Below, in pieces: positions 35,829 to 47,999 of a stretch of DNA of 64,000 bases. The notes under the pieces were generated by a model. That model had not been told where the DNA came from and did not search any database. It was given only the letters and a program-made list of their open reading frames with translations. Source of the DNA: Synchiropus splendidus (lineage: Eukaryota > Chordata > Actinopteri > Syngnathiformes > Callionymidae). Where the stretch lies: positions 4,494,501-4,558,500 of the forward strand of contig NC_071345.1 of NCBI RefSeq assembly GCF_027744825.2, in the 5' to 3' direction. Every line of letters starts with the position of its first letter. Within the stretch, counting starts at the first letter, position 1. The translations under genes and the position numbers were made by a program.

Positions 35829-36625
35829 CTGTAGGGCAAAAAGGGGAAAAAATAGATCCTCAAATATATTGAGATGTTTTTGGGGGACGATATTAAACAT
35901 CAAGATTTCTGCCCAGATTTTTTCCCCAACGATACGGTTCACGTAACTGACGCTTGCATATATGGTAAGTGTGTTGTGAGAGTTTTACACCGGTTCCGAG
36001 AGAATTTGCAACCCTGTGCTAACATGTTAGCGCTCCTTGCTAACCGCTGCTAGGTATTGTTCGGGAGGATTATAGATAGTGGAATACTATCATCTATGCA
36101 ATGGGTGGTTTGCTTCTGACATGAATTAAATCTGTTTTCCTGGTGATGAATATTGTATGAGATCTTTTGACCAATCCAATCACCTTCTCTATAAAATATG
36201 TATTTTGCTGCTGGCAACACAGTTTTGCCAAAGGCAGCATACATCTTAATCCACCGGACTCTTCGCACCAAACTGTATGCACTTTACGATTTCTTTTCAA
36301 ATGATGTGCAGAGATTTGAATGGCATAGATCAAAGTTTAAAGGTGGTTTTCTTTGGCACCTGGGTACGCTGACTTTATCCTGGCTGGCTTCTTCCACCCG
36401 CTATCGGCACTCTTGAAGGGAGCATCACTTTAAAGCGCTGCTACTGTCAAGACTCGCTTCAGACGGAACAGGTCTGGATTTGGATGGATGGAAGGGTGTT
36501 TTCACCCAAATTAGAAGTCATGCAACATGTGGGTGTCTGGCATTGCCAGTGTTTTAGGTTTTTTTATGGGGCTGTATGCGAAAGAGAATTTTAATTTTAT
36601 TTATTTTTAAGTTGAATAATTCATT
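35829..36625. other. Unique sequence, no gene seen
   Basis: Overlapping short frames on both strands at 36050-36416 have no recognisable domain. Confidence 0.3.
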
Positions 36626-36690
36626 AAATAAGAATTCCCCCATTGTGGGACTATTAAAGTCATCTAATCTAAATAAATAAATAACCAATT
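36560..36690 (+). mobile_element. LINE 3' tail
   Basis: GAATTCCCCCATTGTGGGAC, then TATTAAAGTCATCTAATCTAA, follows the CCCC(A/T)TTGTGGGACTAATAAAG + tandem-end form of teleost LINE 3' tails. An AAAT run follows. No coding remnant is recognised upstream. Confidence 0.5.
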
Positions 36691-39600
36691 CATATAATCC
36701 TGCTTCACTCATATTTTCCACAACTTAAGTCACAAAAATATATATTATAAAGAATAAATAAATAAATAAACGATCAATTCATTAAATCCTGCTAAAGCCT
36801 AAATGAAAAAAAAATCTATATATAAGATATAAAATAATGAATAAATAAATAAATAAGCCTCTTTTAGCAATGACACTTTCATTCTTAGGTCTGGGATTCG
36901 GAAATCTTCCACACAAAACCCAGCTCTAACAAACAAATGCGCCCTCATTCCGTATTTTGCATTCAGACACTGAACCGGAGAGAAAACTGGGCATGAGAAT
37001 AACCAATCCCGCCTATGAATGATAGACTGAGTGGATTATATCGGGATATAGATGTAACTTTTGTTTATCTTTTCTCACCATTTTGGATAATCTGATGGAG
37101 CGTAGAGCGTCGCGGTAATGCATGTAGTTCATTGTTTGCTTCCCTTTCACCAATGTTTTCCACAGTCACAGGCTCCCAGACCATTACAGCACACATGCTG
37201 CCTTTCCATTTTAATATCAGCAGTGAGAGAAAATCTGCTCTGTGGGGACTGCAACACCGGCTTCGCAGAACTGCGCCGGCCATGAAGACAGGCGGTAATC
37301 CTCCGGCAAACCCCAGCTCATCCCAGCCCATCATTACATCTTTTGACCCAGAGTGCTGCTTCCGAAAACCCCTGCCTTTCTCCTGTCTGCCTGCTTCCTT
37401 TACCCTCTCGGAGAGAAAGATGATGCTTCCCTCAGCCCTATTACCATTTCAAAGATTTCCCTCAAAATCAGGCGGCGCGGCCTCACATTATCGGTGGCAG
37501 GGGGCACGGCAGCCTCTGATTTCAAATGTCTCTGGAAGCTAAGACACTGGGAGGCAGAGCAACATTTCGCTGCTACCCAGTCAAACGCGAGGGCAAGTAT
37601 TCCTGACCTGACTTCAAAGTTGCAGTGGAGAATGAGGCAGGGTTGGACCGTCACGCCCTGATTTTACTGCAATCTAGTCTAATAAAGAGACACATGTAGA
37701 CACTCACGCAGAAGGGAAAGGATTAACAATCGCCCGGTCCGTGATTCAATAGATTAGAGGACCACAGAAAGGATTTTCTCCCCATCTTCTTTTAAATGAT
37801 GAAGGCCTGCCTTCCTCTGTTTCTGGTTTTCATTCCCAAATGACAGGACACTTGGTAGGTGTGGTTCCTGCTGTCTTTTCCGTCCAAGTCCTAGCGTCAC
37901 GCAAGGTTTCGTCAGTAATGCAAACTGGGAGCAGCCCGCCGTGTTTGTATTCTTTCTCTCAGACCAAAGTAGAATGTTTTTAAATGCAATGAATGTACAT
38001 GATTCTGAGTCCATCAACTTCTACTTTCAGTCGAAGGCTATAGCTCTCTGTGGTACCAGTCCTCCCTGAGGAAAAGAAAGTGCTGCTTTAATACAACAGT
38101 TGTAAAAGAGTTGCCTGAAAAAAACGACTTGAAATTTCCTCACATTGAAATTGCTAACATCATAAGCTCAGCACGTCTTCCCACAGGGAAACAATTACAT
38201 GCAAAGACACTGGAGTTTCTGGACCAAACACGGCAAACTCTTCTATTTTATTCTGATCACGTATGCGATGCAACTTACCACATATTTAAAGTACTGTAGA
38301 TGAAACTCTAGTGTCAAAGCTTTAAATAAAGTTCAGATTATATACTCAGAGATTATATTAAATGAAACGTAATATATGTCTAACACTGAAAAGCTGGCAT
38401 GAATCTGGTAGATCCGAAACATCTGCTCTCTCTGTATGCGTCATCCTGGCTGGGGTTAGCATCGGCTTTTTGGACTTTGGTCTCGCCGTTGAAAGTAAAG
38501 AAGAAAAACAAATGGACTCAAAGGCTTTATGGAATGGACATGTTTCACGTTAAATAGAGATGTTTTAGGTCCGAACTTGACACGTGATGCCAGAGAGTAA
38601 AATGTATTCTCACTGAGTCAACAAGAAAATGCTGCAATTTATTTGATTCACAAAATAAAACGCCTTGTAAATAAATAAATGTGGGGCGACTGTCATTTTT
38701 TTTTTTCTTCGCCATTAATAAAAGGGTGCCAGTTGCGTTCTTGACATGAGGGAACGTACACAGCTGCACCCCTAGTGGTGGGTGAGGAAGAGCCCCATTG
38801 AAGTTGAATATGTCGGTGGCAACAACTATAATATTCTTTGCAGTGTGTGGCCTTTTATCTGGCGGGAGCTACAGCCTCTCAAAATATCGACTTCAAGTTG
38901 TCGAGGTGGGTTTTTAAACAATAGCGTTATTGCTCCTCGTGTTGCCTTGTTGAGTCAATTGAAATGAACAGTTATCGCTACAGTTTGCTGCTCCGTTGGA
39001 GCCATTTAAGACTGCAACTCGTGGATTCTTTTTTTAGCGTAAAGACTGCTATATTACATTTCTAAAATGTATTGTTAAACAGAGAGAGATGGAGAGTGTG
39101 TATCGAAGCGGGGCGGATTGCGATCGGCGTAGGATGCTGAAACCCACATTCCCTCCTCAACTTCAATATCACATACGGCAGTAATGGTCTTTGTTTTCTA
39201 TTTTTGCTTTCATTAAATCCTGCAAATTACAGCGGTTACAGTTTATATCAGATTTCCAGGTCCCTTTATGGATTTATAGGCAATGAAACAAACTTGCCAG
39301 GTCCCACAGGAAACACACCCCGAACTGTTGCACTCTCTCTGGTGGGAATGGTAACATTTTTTCCTGTTTGATACGTTGCTTTCTCACAGATCATTTCTCA
39401 CGCCGCCTGATAGGAACTCACAAGAAGTACTTGAAACTTCATGCGATTATTTCACATCGGCCTCAAAGCCTTTGGACGCCAAGCAGCGCATCCATATTCA
39501 GTCAAGATTTTATAGAAATTTAAATTATTTCAGCTCTGCTGCTAATGAAGACTGTGGTTGGAAAAGTCCGAATAGGAAACTTTAATGACAATGAGTAAGC

Positions 39601-40596
39601 TGTAAACCAAACACAGGCTGAAGGTTGAAGAACAGACTGAGTCATGTCCTCGGCGGTTTAAGCTCTGCTTTGCATCTCTTTGCCAAGACAATGAAACACA
39701 AAACTTTGTTGACCTGCCAAATTGGATACCTCCGACAAGGTTCTGAGTGGAACTTCAACAAAGGACGGAAAGGTGAACGGCAAAAAAAATGAATTCAACG
39801 TCCAAGCCATGAAACATCGGTGAGCGGATAAATAATTTTGCCAACGCTTGGTATTGTGCGATGGCGCTCAGGTGTGATTGAAAAGCCCCACTGCCTCCAA
39901 GAACTATTACAGGCCACTGTGTCTGGGCTGTTCATCTCAGATGAGTATCTGAGGGCTGACACCGAGACAGATAGGATATCAGAGGCATGGATGATACAAG
40001 CATCGCGTCTGAAAATCCATCGGCCGACGTCCTCACGGTGGTCTTGCCTATTTATTTCAGCGCAGCGCTGCGTGAGGCCCTTCATCAGCACTGGCCTTTC
40101 TGGGCCGCTCCACACGTGAAGTGAGATTTGCTTTTAGTGAAGATGATGAAGAAAGAGAATGGTCTGGTGGATTCCATCTTTTATCTTCAGCTACCACAGG
40201 AAAAAAGGTCTCGCAGAAGTACATGCATTCCAATCCCACTCCATCACTGCCTGCACACTTCATCTGCAACGGTCATGTGTATTTTACATGCATGATAAGA
40301 TCCTTTGTGAAGTGCTTTGTTGAACCCTTTGACTCCTCAGGAACTCCACTGCTTCCTGGAAATCTTGAAATTATTCTGTAGTCCTGTTACACAGCCAATA
40401 AAAATATAAATTCATGAAGATGAAAAAGGAGATGAAATTAAAGGAAAAAGTGCCGCAAGAATGGAGGTAAGTTCCTCAAAAAAAGGTTAAGTGGGAATTT
40501 GAAAACACGGACAGATGTGCTTCCAGATGAAAATTCAACATCCCACCGGAGAGAGCGTCAAGGTCGAGAACAGCAAACCTTATGCTGAGTCAGGAC
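36691..40596. other. Long unique stretch; candidate regulatory blocks
   Basis: (AAAT)n runs lie at 36755-36775 and 36838-36856. Blocks at about 37060-37700, 39370-39600 and 39830-40130 are complex and balanced. Overlapping frames in 37065-37661 on both strands have no domain. ATG frames at 38362-38553 and elsewhere are short and unsupported. Nothing is called coding. Confidence 0.35.
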
Positions 40597-41065
40597 GAGT
40601 GATGGGTGCACGAGGTTTCATGACACAGTACAAGTAACATCCGACTTAGGCCTTCTTGACTTACATGCACCTGTACTTATGACCACCACCAGCAGATGCT
40701 TATTTTTTTAGCCGCACAGCAAGGCGTACGACAGTTACAGCAGCACAGTCTCCCAGCATCTCACTCTCACGCAGCCATCTACCACTACAGTAGCACCTAT
40801 AACCCTCACGTCGCCCATTTTGAACGGCATTCAACTTATGTACAATCCGACTTAGGACCGGTTGGATGGAACTGATCCCGGTCGTAAGTTGGATGTTACT
40901 TGTATTGTAAGGCTGGTGAGGGTTCATGAAACAGTGTCCTGATTTTCAATGACCCCTCACAGAATTTCTAAACCAAGAGCGCCATCTAGTGGCCTCTGAA
41001 AATTAGGGCACTGTTTCATCAATCCTGCAATACTGTTTCATGATACCTCATGGACCTGTCACTAG
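40597..41065. mobile_element. hAT-like foldback element, copy C, split by an insertion
   Basis: Left end GAGTGATGGGTGCACGAGG, right end GACCTGTCACTAGTC. The right half matches copies A and B (GAGCGCCATCTAGTGGCCTC, AATTAGGGCACTGTTTCATC, CAATACTGTTTCATGATACC). The left half is interrupted at 40629 by a TA-flanked element. Removing that insert rejoins ATGACACAGTA and TTGTAAGGCTGG, which fits copy B (CATGACACAGTATTGAAGGG). About 195 bases without the insert. Confidence 0.75.
40631..40902. mobile_element. Tc1/mariner-like MITE nested in foldback copy C
   Basis: 272 bases with terminal inverted repeats CAAGTAACATCCGACTTAG and, at the other end, TAAGTTGGATGTTACTTG. It is flanked by TA on both sides (40629-40630, 40903-40904), the target duplication of the IS630/Tc1/mariner superfamily. 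It has no transposase. An internal ATCCGACTTAGGACCGG repeats the terminal motif near the right end. Confidence 0.85.
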
Positions 41066-42288
41066 TCAAGACCAAGACCAAGGAGGGGCAAGATCAAGCT
41101 GAACACAAAACACACTAGTATATTTGCCATCATGAATCCAAACAAACCAACAGAACACTATCGAAGCTAAGCTTCAGCCAACTCTGAAAACTCCAACAAA
41201 ATGAGTTTTTATTGTGTTCACAATGATGGGTGGAGTTAGTTGATAACTACACCAGTCAATTTTTTTTCCAGTCTTCTCTGACATACAGTAAACAAGTGTC
41301 ATCAATGGATACAAAGGTTGTGTTTTTTCATTATTATTTTTTTCATATATTTTTTAAAGATTTTATTTTTTATGACCGTTGCTGTCATCTTCACAAAAAA
41401 ATAAATAAAACAAAATAATAATAATAATAGTCACGTAACCTGGATTTCAAGTCCTTGAAATTGGAGTATTGAGTCCAGTCGTGAGACCGACTCGATGAGA
41501 CCCAGGTTGTGAGTCGGCGATGAAGGATCAGAATTTATATGTGTTGATGCCAACCACAGAGAAGGCTGAAGCTAAAGCTAGCCTTCAACAATCATAAGTT
41601 TAAATCCCTCTTTCCTCAGAAAGAATGCCAGGATGATCACGAGGCATGAATTTTGCCGAGCCTCTGACTTGGTCTGAGTCCCTGGCTTTGGACCGTAACG
41701 CGATTGAACATGACAATGTGAATCCTTCATTAAAACAATAAATGTCCACCATGACGTCTTGCTGTTATTTACACATTCACCATTAGCCACATCACATTGA
41801 GAACTCCTGCTGCACTGAATTTCATGAGACAGATTCTGAAACATGAATAAGTGCCTCCATCAGGGAGTTGAAAGAAGTTGAAAGACTTGATTCCCTCACG
41901 AGGACTTCAAAACACATTGGGTGTCCAGCGTAGTTCTTAATAAATCACACTAAAAATACAGCGTGTCCTGGTTTTCATTAATGAGACGCGATATATGACT
42001 TGGTACGCTCTGTTTCATAGATGCTCGGAGACGAGGCGCAATACTCTATTATGTCTATGGCTCGAACAATGAGAAAAGCACATGTTAAATAAATCCATGT
42101 GAAAGAAAGAAAACGACTCTTCAGACGTCTGAGAACGCTCCGTTTCTGCCAAGAACCTCTTAGCAAGTCAGGTCATATAAACAGTGATGTGTTCAGGCAG
42201 CTAAATGAGTGACTTGGTCGGAAATAGTTCAGCCTACATTTAATCATGATTTAGGATGAAAACACAACTTTGAGATCATATTGAAATG
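41066..42288. other. Unique sequence, no gene seen
   Basis: A short (ATA)n run lies at 41415-41430. Fragments at 41070-41085 (AAGACCAAGACCAAGG) and 41455-41515 (GAGTCCAGTCGTGAGACC) recall the foldback at 57.6 kb but do not form an alignable pair. Confidence 0.3.
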
Positions 42289-42356
42289 AGACAGATAGAT
42301 AGATGGAAGGATAGATGGATGGATGGATGGATGGATGTTAGATGGATGGATGGATG

Positions 42357-42417
<61 letters not shown>

Positions 42418-42423
42418 ATGGAT

Positions 42424-42476
<53 letters not shown>

Positions 42477-42482
42477 ATGGAT

Positions 42483-42543
<61 letters not shown>

Positions 42544-42549
42544 ATGGAT

Positions 42550-42598
<49 letters not shown>

Positions 42599-42666
42599 AT
42601 GGATGATAGATAGATAGATAGATAGATAGATAAATGGATGATAGATAGACAGACAGACAGACAGAC

Positions 42667-42749
<83 letters not shown>

Positions 42750-42782
42750 GAGATAGATGGATAGATAGATAGATAGATGGAT

Positions 42783-42833
<51 letters not shown>

Positions 42834-42897
42834 GTATAGATAGATAGATAGATAGATAGATAGATCGATAGATAGATAGATAGATAGATAAATGGAT

Positions 42898-42955
<58 letters not shown>

Positions 42956-42963
42956 GAGAGAGA

Positions 42964-43052
<89 letters not shown>

Positions 43053-43053
43053 G

Positions 43054-43095
<42 letters not shown>

Positions 43096-43154
43096 TAGAT
43101 AGATAGATAGATAGATAGAGAGATAGAGAGATAGAGAGATAGAGAGACAGGCAG

Positions 43155-43185
<31 letters not shown>

Positions 43186-43230
43186 GAGAGATGGGTAGAG
43201 AGATAGAGAGACAGACAGACAGAGATAGAT
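42289..43230. repeat. Long (GATA)n/(GACA)n array (Bkm-like)
   Basis: About 940 bases of GATA tetranucleotide with GACA blocks at about 42647-42668, 42983-43018 and 43054-43093, and GAGA-type ends after 43120. A GATAAATGGATGATAG interruption recurs near 42413, 42472, 42539, 42594, 42629 and 42887. The left edge is GGAT-rich. On the minus strand the whole array is open and reads as a Tyr-Leu-Ser-Ile repeat of 360 codons; this is not a gene. GATA/GACA arrays are the Bkm satellite type, known for accumulation on some sex chromosomes, but are not diagnostic. Confidence 0.98.
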
Positions 43231-45344
43231 TTCAGTGTGATTTATTAAACGTAAAGACCACATAGTATCTGGTGTTACACCATGTCTTAAAGAAAAAGTT
43301 ATATGTCTTCCATATGTTGAGTTCACCCTGTAACATTTCCAACCTGGATATTCAATGCTTCATATTGTCTGCTGTAACCAGAAACACGTGCAGCACAAAT
43401 CTCACTGCTTTCTTTCATTGACATTGCTTTACAGAGTGGCCAGAATATCTGCTTAAACCATGGAAATGTGTCTCTAGAGCTTGTCTGCTTATGTCTACAG
43501 CTGACAACCAATGGTATCATTTTCGGTGCTTCATGTGAAACTGTGGACCACGTCAGAAGAGAGGGCAGAGCGGCAACAATGAATGAGTTATAGCATGCTG
43601 ACGCTAACCGGTCGTGCCGCGACCTTCCCAGCTGATCCCCCCGCTGCTCACCTTTTTGGTCTGCTCTGACTCCGGAGGTCGATAGAAGCTTTATTTTTTC
43701 ACATTCTTTGGTTCCATGAAAAGATTTTTCTCAACTGTGGAAGAAAAAAAAAAGGCAGTCGCCCGACTGACCCTTGAATTTGGGGAATGTAATGGAAATA
43801 TATGTCGTACTGAAGCAGGTTATAATGAAAGGTTAGTGGCAATTATTCGTTTATGTCTCCCACATGCTCTCAGTTATTTCCTGATCTGGACCGTAAAACA
43901 GTGAAGGGCTGAAGTGAGCTTGACTCAAGGCAGCACTGACAGTGTGTATTTCTCCATCTCCCCCACAGATTAAAAGAAATAAGGAAATGGATAAACAGAG
44001 AAATGCATGTTTTTCAGCATTAAACAATTGTCTATGTAAATGTAGCATCAATACTTTCTAAAAAAAAAACCAAAAAACGCAACTTTTTTTTTGGTTGGTG
44101 CAGCAGAAAAAAATGCAAATAATGCAACTAGTCTGATTTAGTCGTAAATTATTGTGTGAGCATATTAAAGGAACTGAAAAATTATAATAAGCGGAAACTT
44201 TAGAATAAAAGCACAAAAAGGAAGAAAAAAGTATATTAAAAATATATATGTGTGTGTGTGACTTTTTTAAGTTTACTTTTGTTTAAAATGAAATTTAAAA
44301 AATACAATAAAATACAGAGACTCAGCAACAGTATGAGAAAATGAAGTGGTCAAATACATGATATCAGCGTCTGTTTAATACAAGTATTTAATGTTGTATA
44401 AACAGATACAGAACTCTTGGTTCATGCCGGAGAACCTAATCTGCGTGGACGTAATATTTGTTTATGTAAAAGGAAATTACAGCCCATATGAAACAATAAC
44501 ACAGAAGTCTGAAAGTGAAGCGGACTGAGCTGTTACAAATGTTTTAGGCTGCGGTCTCTCATCACTCACTCTGGAACCTATTGGTGGTTAACTTTAAAGG
44601 CGCACTCAGCGCACGACCACGGCCATGTGAAACAGACCCTGGTCAAATGTATTTTCTTACACAAAAAAAAGAACCGGTGACCCTGAGATGATCTTGGAAT
44701 GTGTCGGTGATTTACATCTGTCAGTAGTCGGTGTCGGATGTCCACATTTAGCTGTTCCTGCTTATGTTGGACAACTGCGATTCCTCCGCTCCGGGTTCAA
44801 CCTCCACTTTTTTCAAGTGATTCTGCGTGATTGACACGGGTTGTAAAGGTCTGTTTTTATGGTTCTTTCTGTCTGGGACTCGCTCAGTGTTCTCCGAACC
44901 ACACATGCATATGGGAAACCGCACACACTACTATTGTCACAGCTTTCCAACGGAGCAAAGCGGCTGCTGTTTCCTCATGCGCTGTAATGAGAACTCCGGG
45001 CAAACAGTAATGGCAATTCAGCCTGACCCCAGAGTCGCTGAGGAGTCTCCCGCTCCGCGTGTCAACGGAAAATGTTGAAGACTGAGGTTTACGACCTGAA
45101 TGGGCGACACAGTAGGAGACTCCATTGACTGACATGTGCATTAAATGGGACGCTTTTGCCAGGTGCAGGCCACCGAAACCAGGCTTCTGTAAAGTCTTAC
45201 TTGCTTGCTACAAAATGAAAATGAGAAGTTTGGTACTGGAGTTGTCTGGACTCTGAATTCATCTTCATATCGATATAAATCCTTGTTTCTGCTGTCACCA
45301 CACCAAACTGACAAACATGACAAACTGACAAACACACCAGTCCA
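43231..45344. other. Unique sequence between two satellite arrays
   Basis: Includes a small TA/TG run at 44238-44262. No gene recognised. The part 44530-45080 is more complex and could be regulatory. Frames there on both strands lack domains. Confidence 0.35.
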
Positions 45345-45361
45345 TTGATCCATCTAACAAG

Positions 45362-46770
45362 AGATCATCCGTCCATCCACTCATCCATCCACCATCCTTC
45401 ATCTATCCATCATCCATTGACCCATCTAACACTCATCCACAGATCATCCATCCATCCACCATCCTTCATCTGTCCATCATCCGTTGATCATCCAACTTTC
45501 ATCCACAGATCATCCGTCCATCCACTCATCCATCCACCATCCTTCATCTGTCCATCATCCGTTGATCATCCAACTTTCATCCACAGATCATCCGTCCATC
45601 CACTCATCCATCCACCATCCTTCATCTATCCATCATCCATTGACCCATCTAACACTCATCCACAGATCATCCATCCATCCAGTCGTCCATTCACCATCCT
45701 TCATCTATCCATCATCCATTGACCCATCTAACACTCATCCACAGATCATCCATCCATCCACCATCCTTCATCTATCCATCATCCATTGACCCATCTAACA
45801 CTCATCCACAGATCATCCATTCATCCACCATCCTTCATCTGTCCATCATCCATTGACCCATCTAACACTCATCCACAGATCATCCATCCATCCACCATCC
45901 TTCATCTGTCCATCATCCGTTGATCATCCAACTTTCATCCACAGATCATCCGTCCATCCACTCATCCATCCACCATCCTTCATCTATCCATCATCCATTG
46001 ACCCATCTAACACTCATCCACAGATCATCCATCCATCCAGTCGTCCATTCACCATCCTTCATCTATCCATCATCCATTGACCCATCTAACACTCATCCAC
46101 AGATCATCCATCCATCCAGTCGTCCATTCACCATCCTTCATCTATCCATCATCCATTGACCCATCTAACACTCATCCACAGATCATCCATCCATCCACCA
46201 TCCTTCACCTGTCCATCATCCATTGACCCATCTAACACTCATCCACAGATCATCCATCCATCCACCATTCTTCATCTATCCATCATCCATTGACCCATCT
46301 AACACTCATCCACAGATCATCCATCCAGCAATCATGTATCCATCCATCTGCCATTGATCCATCCAACATCCATCCACTCTTCATCCATTGCTCCACCATC
46401 CATTCATCATCCATTTATCTACCCATCAACCATCATGTATCCAGCCATCCATCCTTTATCTATTGTCTATCTACATCCGTTGATCCATCCAACATTCATC
46501 CACCAATCATCCAGCCATCCTTTCATCTATCTATCTATCCATCTGCCATTGATCCATCCACCCTTCATCCATCCATCATCCAGCCATTCATCCATAACCC
46601 ATCCATTGATCCATCCATTGATCGCATCTTCAATCCATAAATCCAACCATCCATTCATACACCCACCCATCATTAATCCATCCATCTATCCCTCATCCAT
46701 TGGTCCATCCACCAACCCATCATCAATCTATACATCCACCCATCACTCATCCATTCATCCACCCATCCAA
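45362..46770. repeat. CATC-rich minisatellite with two unit lengths
   Basis: Thirteen clear units begin at AGATCATCC at 45362, 45441, 45507, 45585, 45664, 45743, 45810, 45877, 45943, 46022, 46101, 46180 and 46247 (next start 46314). Intervals are 79, 66, 78, 79, 79, 67, 67, 66, 79, 79, 79, 67 and 67. Long units contain a 12-base addition (CTCATCCATCCA or AGTCGTCCATTC types). The tail is either GATCATCCAACTTTC or GACCCATCTAACACTC. After 46314 the array decays into irregular CATC sequence. All plus frames here are His/Pro/Ser/Ile repeats and not genes. Confidence 0.97.
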
Positions 46771-47545
46771 GATGTGCATTATTTTTCTTTTAAGTTTGCA
46801 ATTTTCAGAGGGTTTTTAATCGGTCTGAATAAATGTTCTCCTAAGTGCCAGTTTGTTAAAACCACAGCTCTCACAGAGGGCCGCCCCTCCTACTGTATAA
46901 GACACCGATATCATAAATCAGTATATCTGTTACACACTGCGCGCTAAGAAAGCACATTGAAAAGACACACATACAAATTAACTTCCCACAAGACTTGTCT
47001 CACCAGCTTCAAATGACCTCTCCTCCATGCATGAATTCCATTAGTTTGCTTCATAGACAGCGGAGCTTCAACCGCCATGGGAAAGCACTCCATCAGTGTA
47101 AGTCCTAGAACGGATCACATTTGCATGCAAAAGGGTCTGTTAGTGGGATGAAAGTTCATTCATGAAGTTAATGACAAGTGACTGTGCTTGGATCTGCCTC
47201 AAGTGATGTACAGAATCTTTTATTTTTCGGGGTAAAGGACCAAGCGGCCGTTCTGGTTCTCTTAAAGGCATTTGAGTGTCTCAAATTTTAAAGCAAACAG
47301 TTGTGAAATGGTCATGAAACACTGAGTGCTTTCACTGCTGAATTGGGGAACATCACCGTTGTAAATGGCCTGATCCTGGACATGAGTTTGACCAGAATAT
47401 TAAACTGCAGGGATGTGTGAATACACTCCCCTCAATGCTGAAGACCAGACCAAGTTTTTCTGTGGTCAATTGTTGAGAAAAATTTGAATTTAAGTGTGAT
47501 TGAAGGGCAGGTCACACAACAACACATCTAGACATTAGATAATAA
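46771..47545. other. Unique sequence, no gene seen
   Basis: Ordinary sequence with no recognised repeat or open frame of note. Confidence 0.35.
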
Positions 47546-47709
47546 TTGTGATGCTTCATGAAACAGTGCCCTCATTGTTGGCGCTCAGAAGGGGGCGCTG
47601 TTGGTTTAAAAAATGAAAATTGTTGTTTGAGGAGAAAGAGTTGAGTTTAGCAAGTGCCATCTGTTGGACTCTGAAACTGTTTCATGAAGCCTCACCAGCG
47701 CATCACTAG
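47546..47709. mobile_element. hAT-like foldback element, copy D (short)
   Basis: Starts TTGTGATGCTTCATGAAACA and ends GAAACTGTTTCATGAAGCC, CAGCGCATCACTAG. The central GGGGGCGCTGTTGG and AAGTGCCATCTGTTGG blocks replace the GATGGCGCTC of the other copies. About 164 bases, an internally shortened relative. Confidence 0.65.
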
Positions 47710-47999
47710 CTCCAGCCTTGTGTACGTGCTTCCGTACAAGCGCAATTTGTGCATACATTTGAGACGTGTAACTTTTCTATATGGAAAAATTGCTGTCAGA
47801 TTTAGTAACTCAGACTGAAAATCACTAACACAAATGCATTAACTGGGACTAAATTCCACATATAACACCCCCAATTCCTTCCATGCTTTCCCCCTCCAAA
47901 CTATTCTGTACAGAAGACTAACCTTAAACACACAACCTGAATTATGCAAAACTTTTTTTTTTTTAATTTTGTTGCGAAATTGAAGCGCACAACAGATAC
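47710..47999. other. Unique sequence, T tract at 47948
   Basis: Short stretch with no gene or recognised repeat apart from a T-run. Confidence 0.3.

Noticed and set aside
41066..41520. Possible second copy of the GACCAAGACC foldback element
   Set aside because: Short AAGACCAAGACC and GAGTCCAGTCGTGAG motifs occur but the arms do not pair convincingly.
42244..43326. 360-codon open frame on the minus strand
   Set aside because: It is the GATA/GACA array read in a stop-free frame and contains only repeating Tyr, Leu, Ser and Ile with Cys, Val where GACA blocks occur.
44780..44810. GGGTTCAACCTCC as a tRNA B box
   Set aside because: No A box, acceptor stem or cloverleaf could be built around it.
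45362..46320. Possible CRISPR-like array (regular repeats)
   Set aside because: Repeats and intervening parts are all CATC-based, there are no unique spacers, and the genome is eukaryotic.
45345..46947. Plus-strand open frames of 75-197 codons rich in His, Pro, Ser and Ile
   Set aside because: They are translations of the CATC minisatellite and shift with unit length; no non-repeat coding part is attached.
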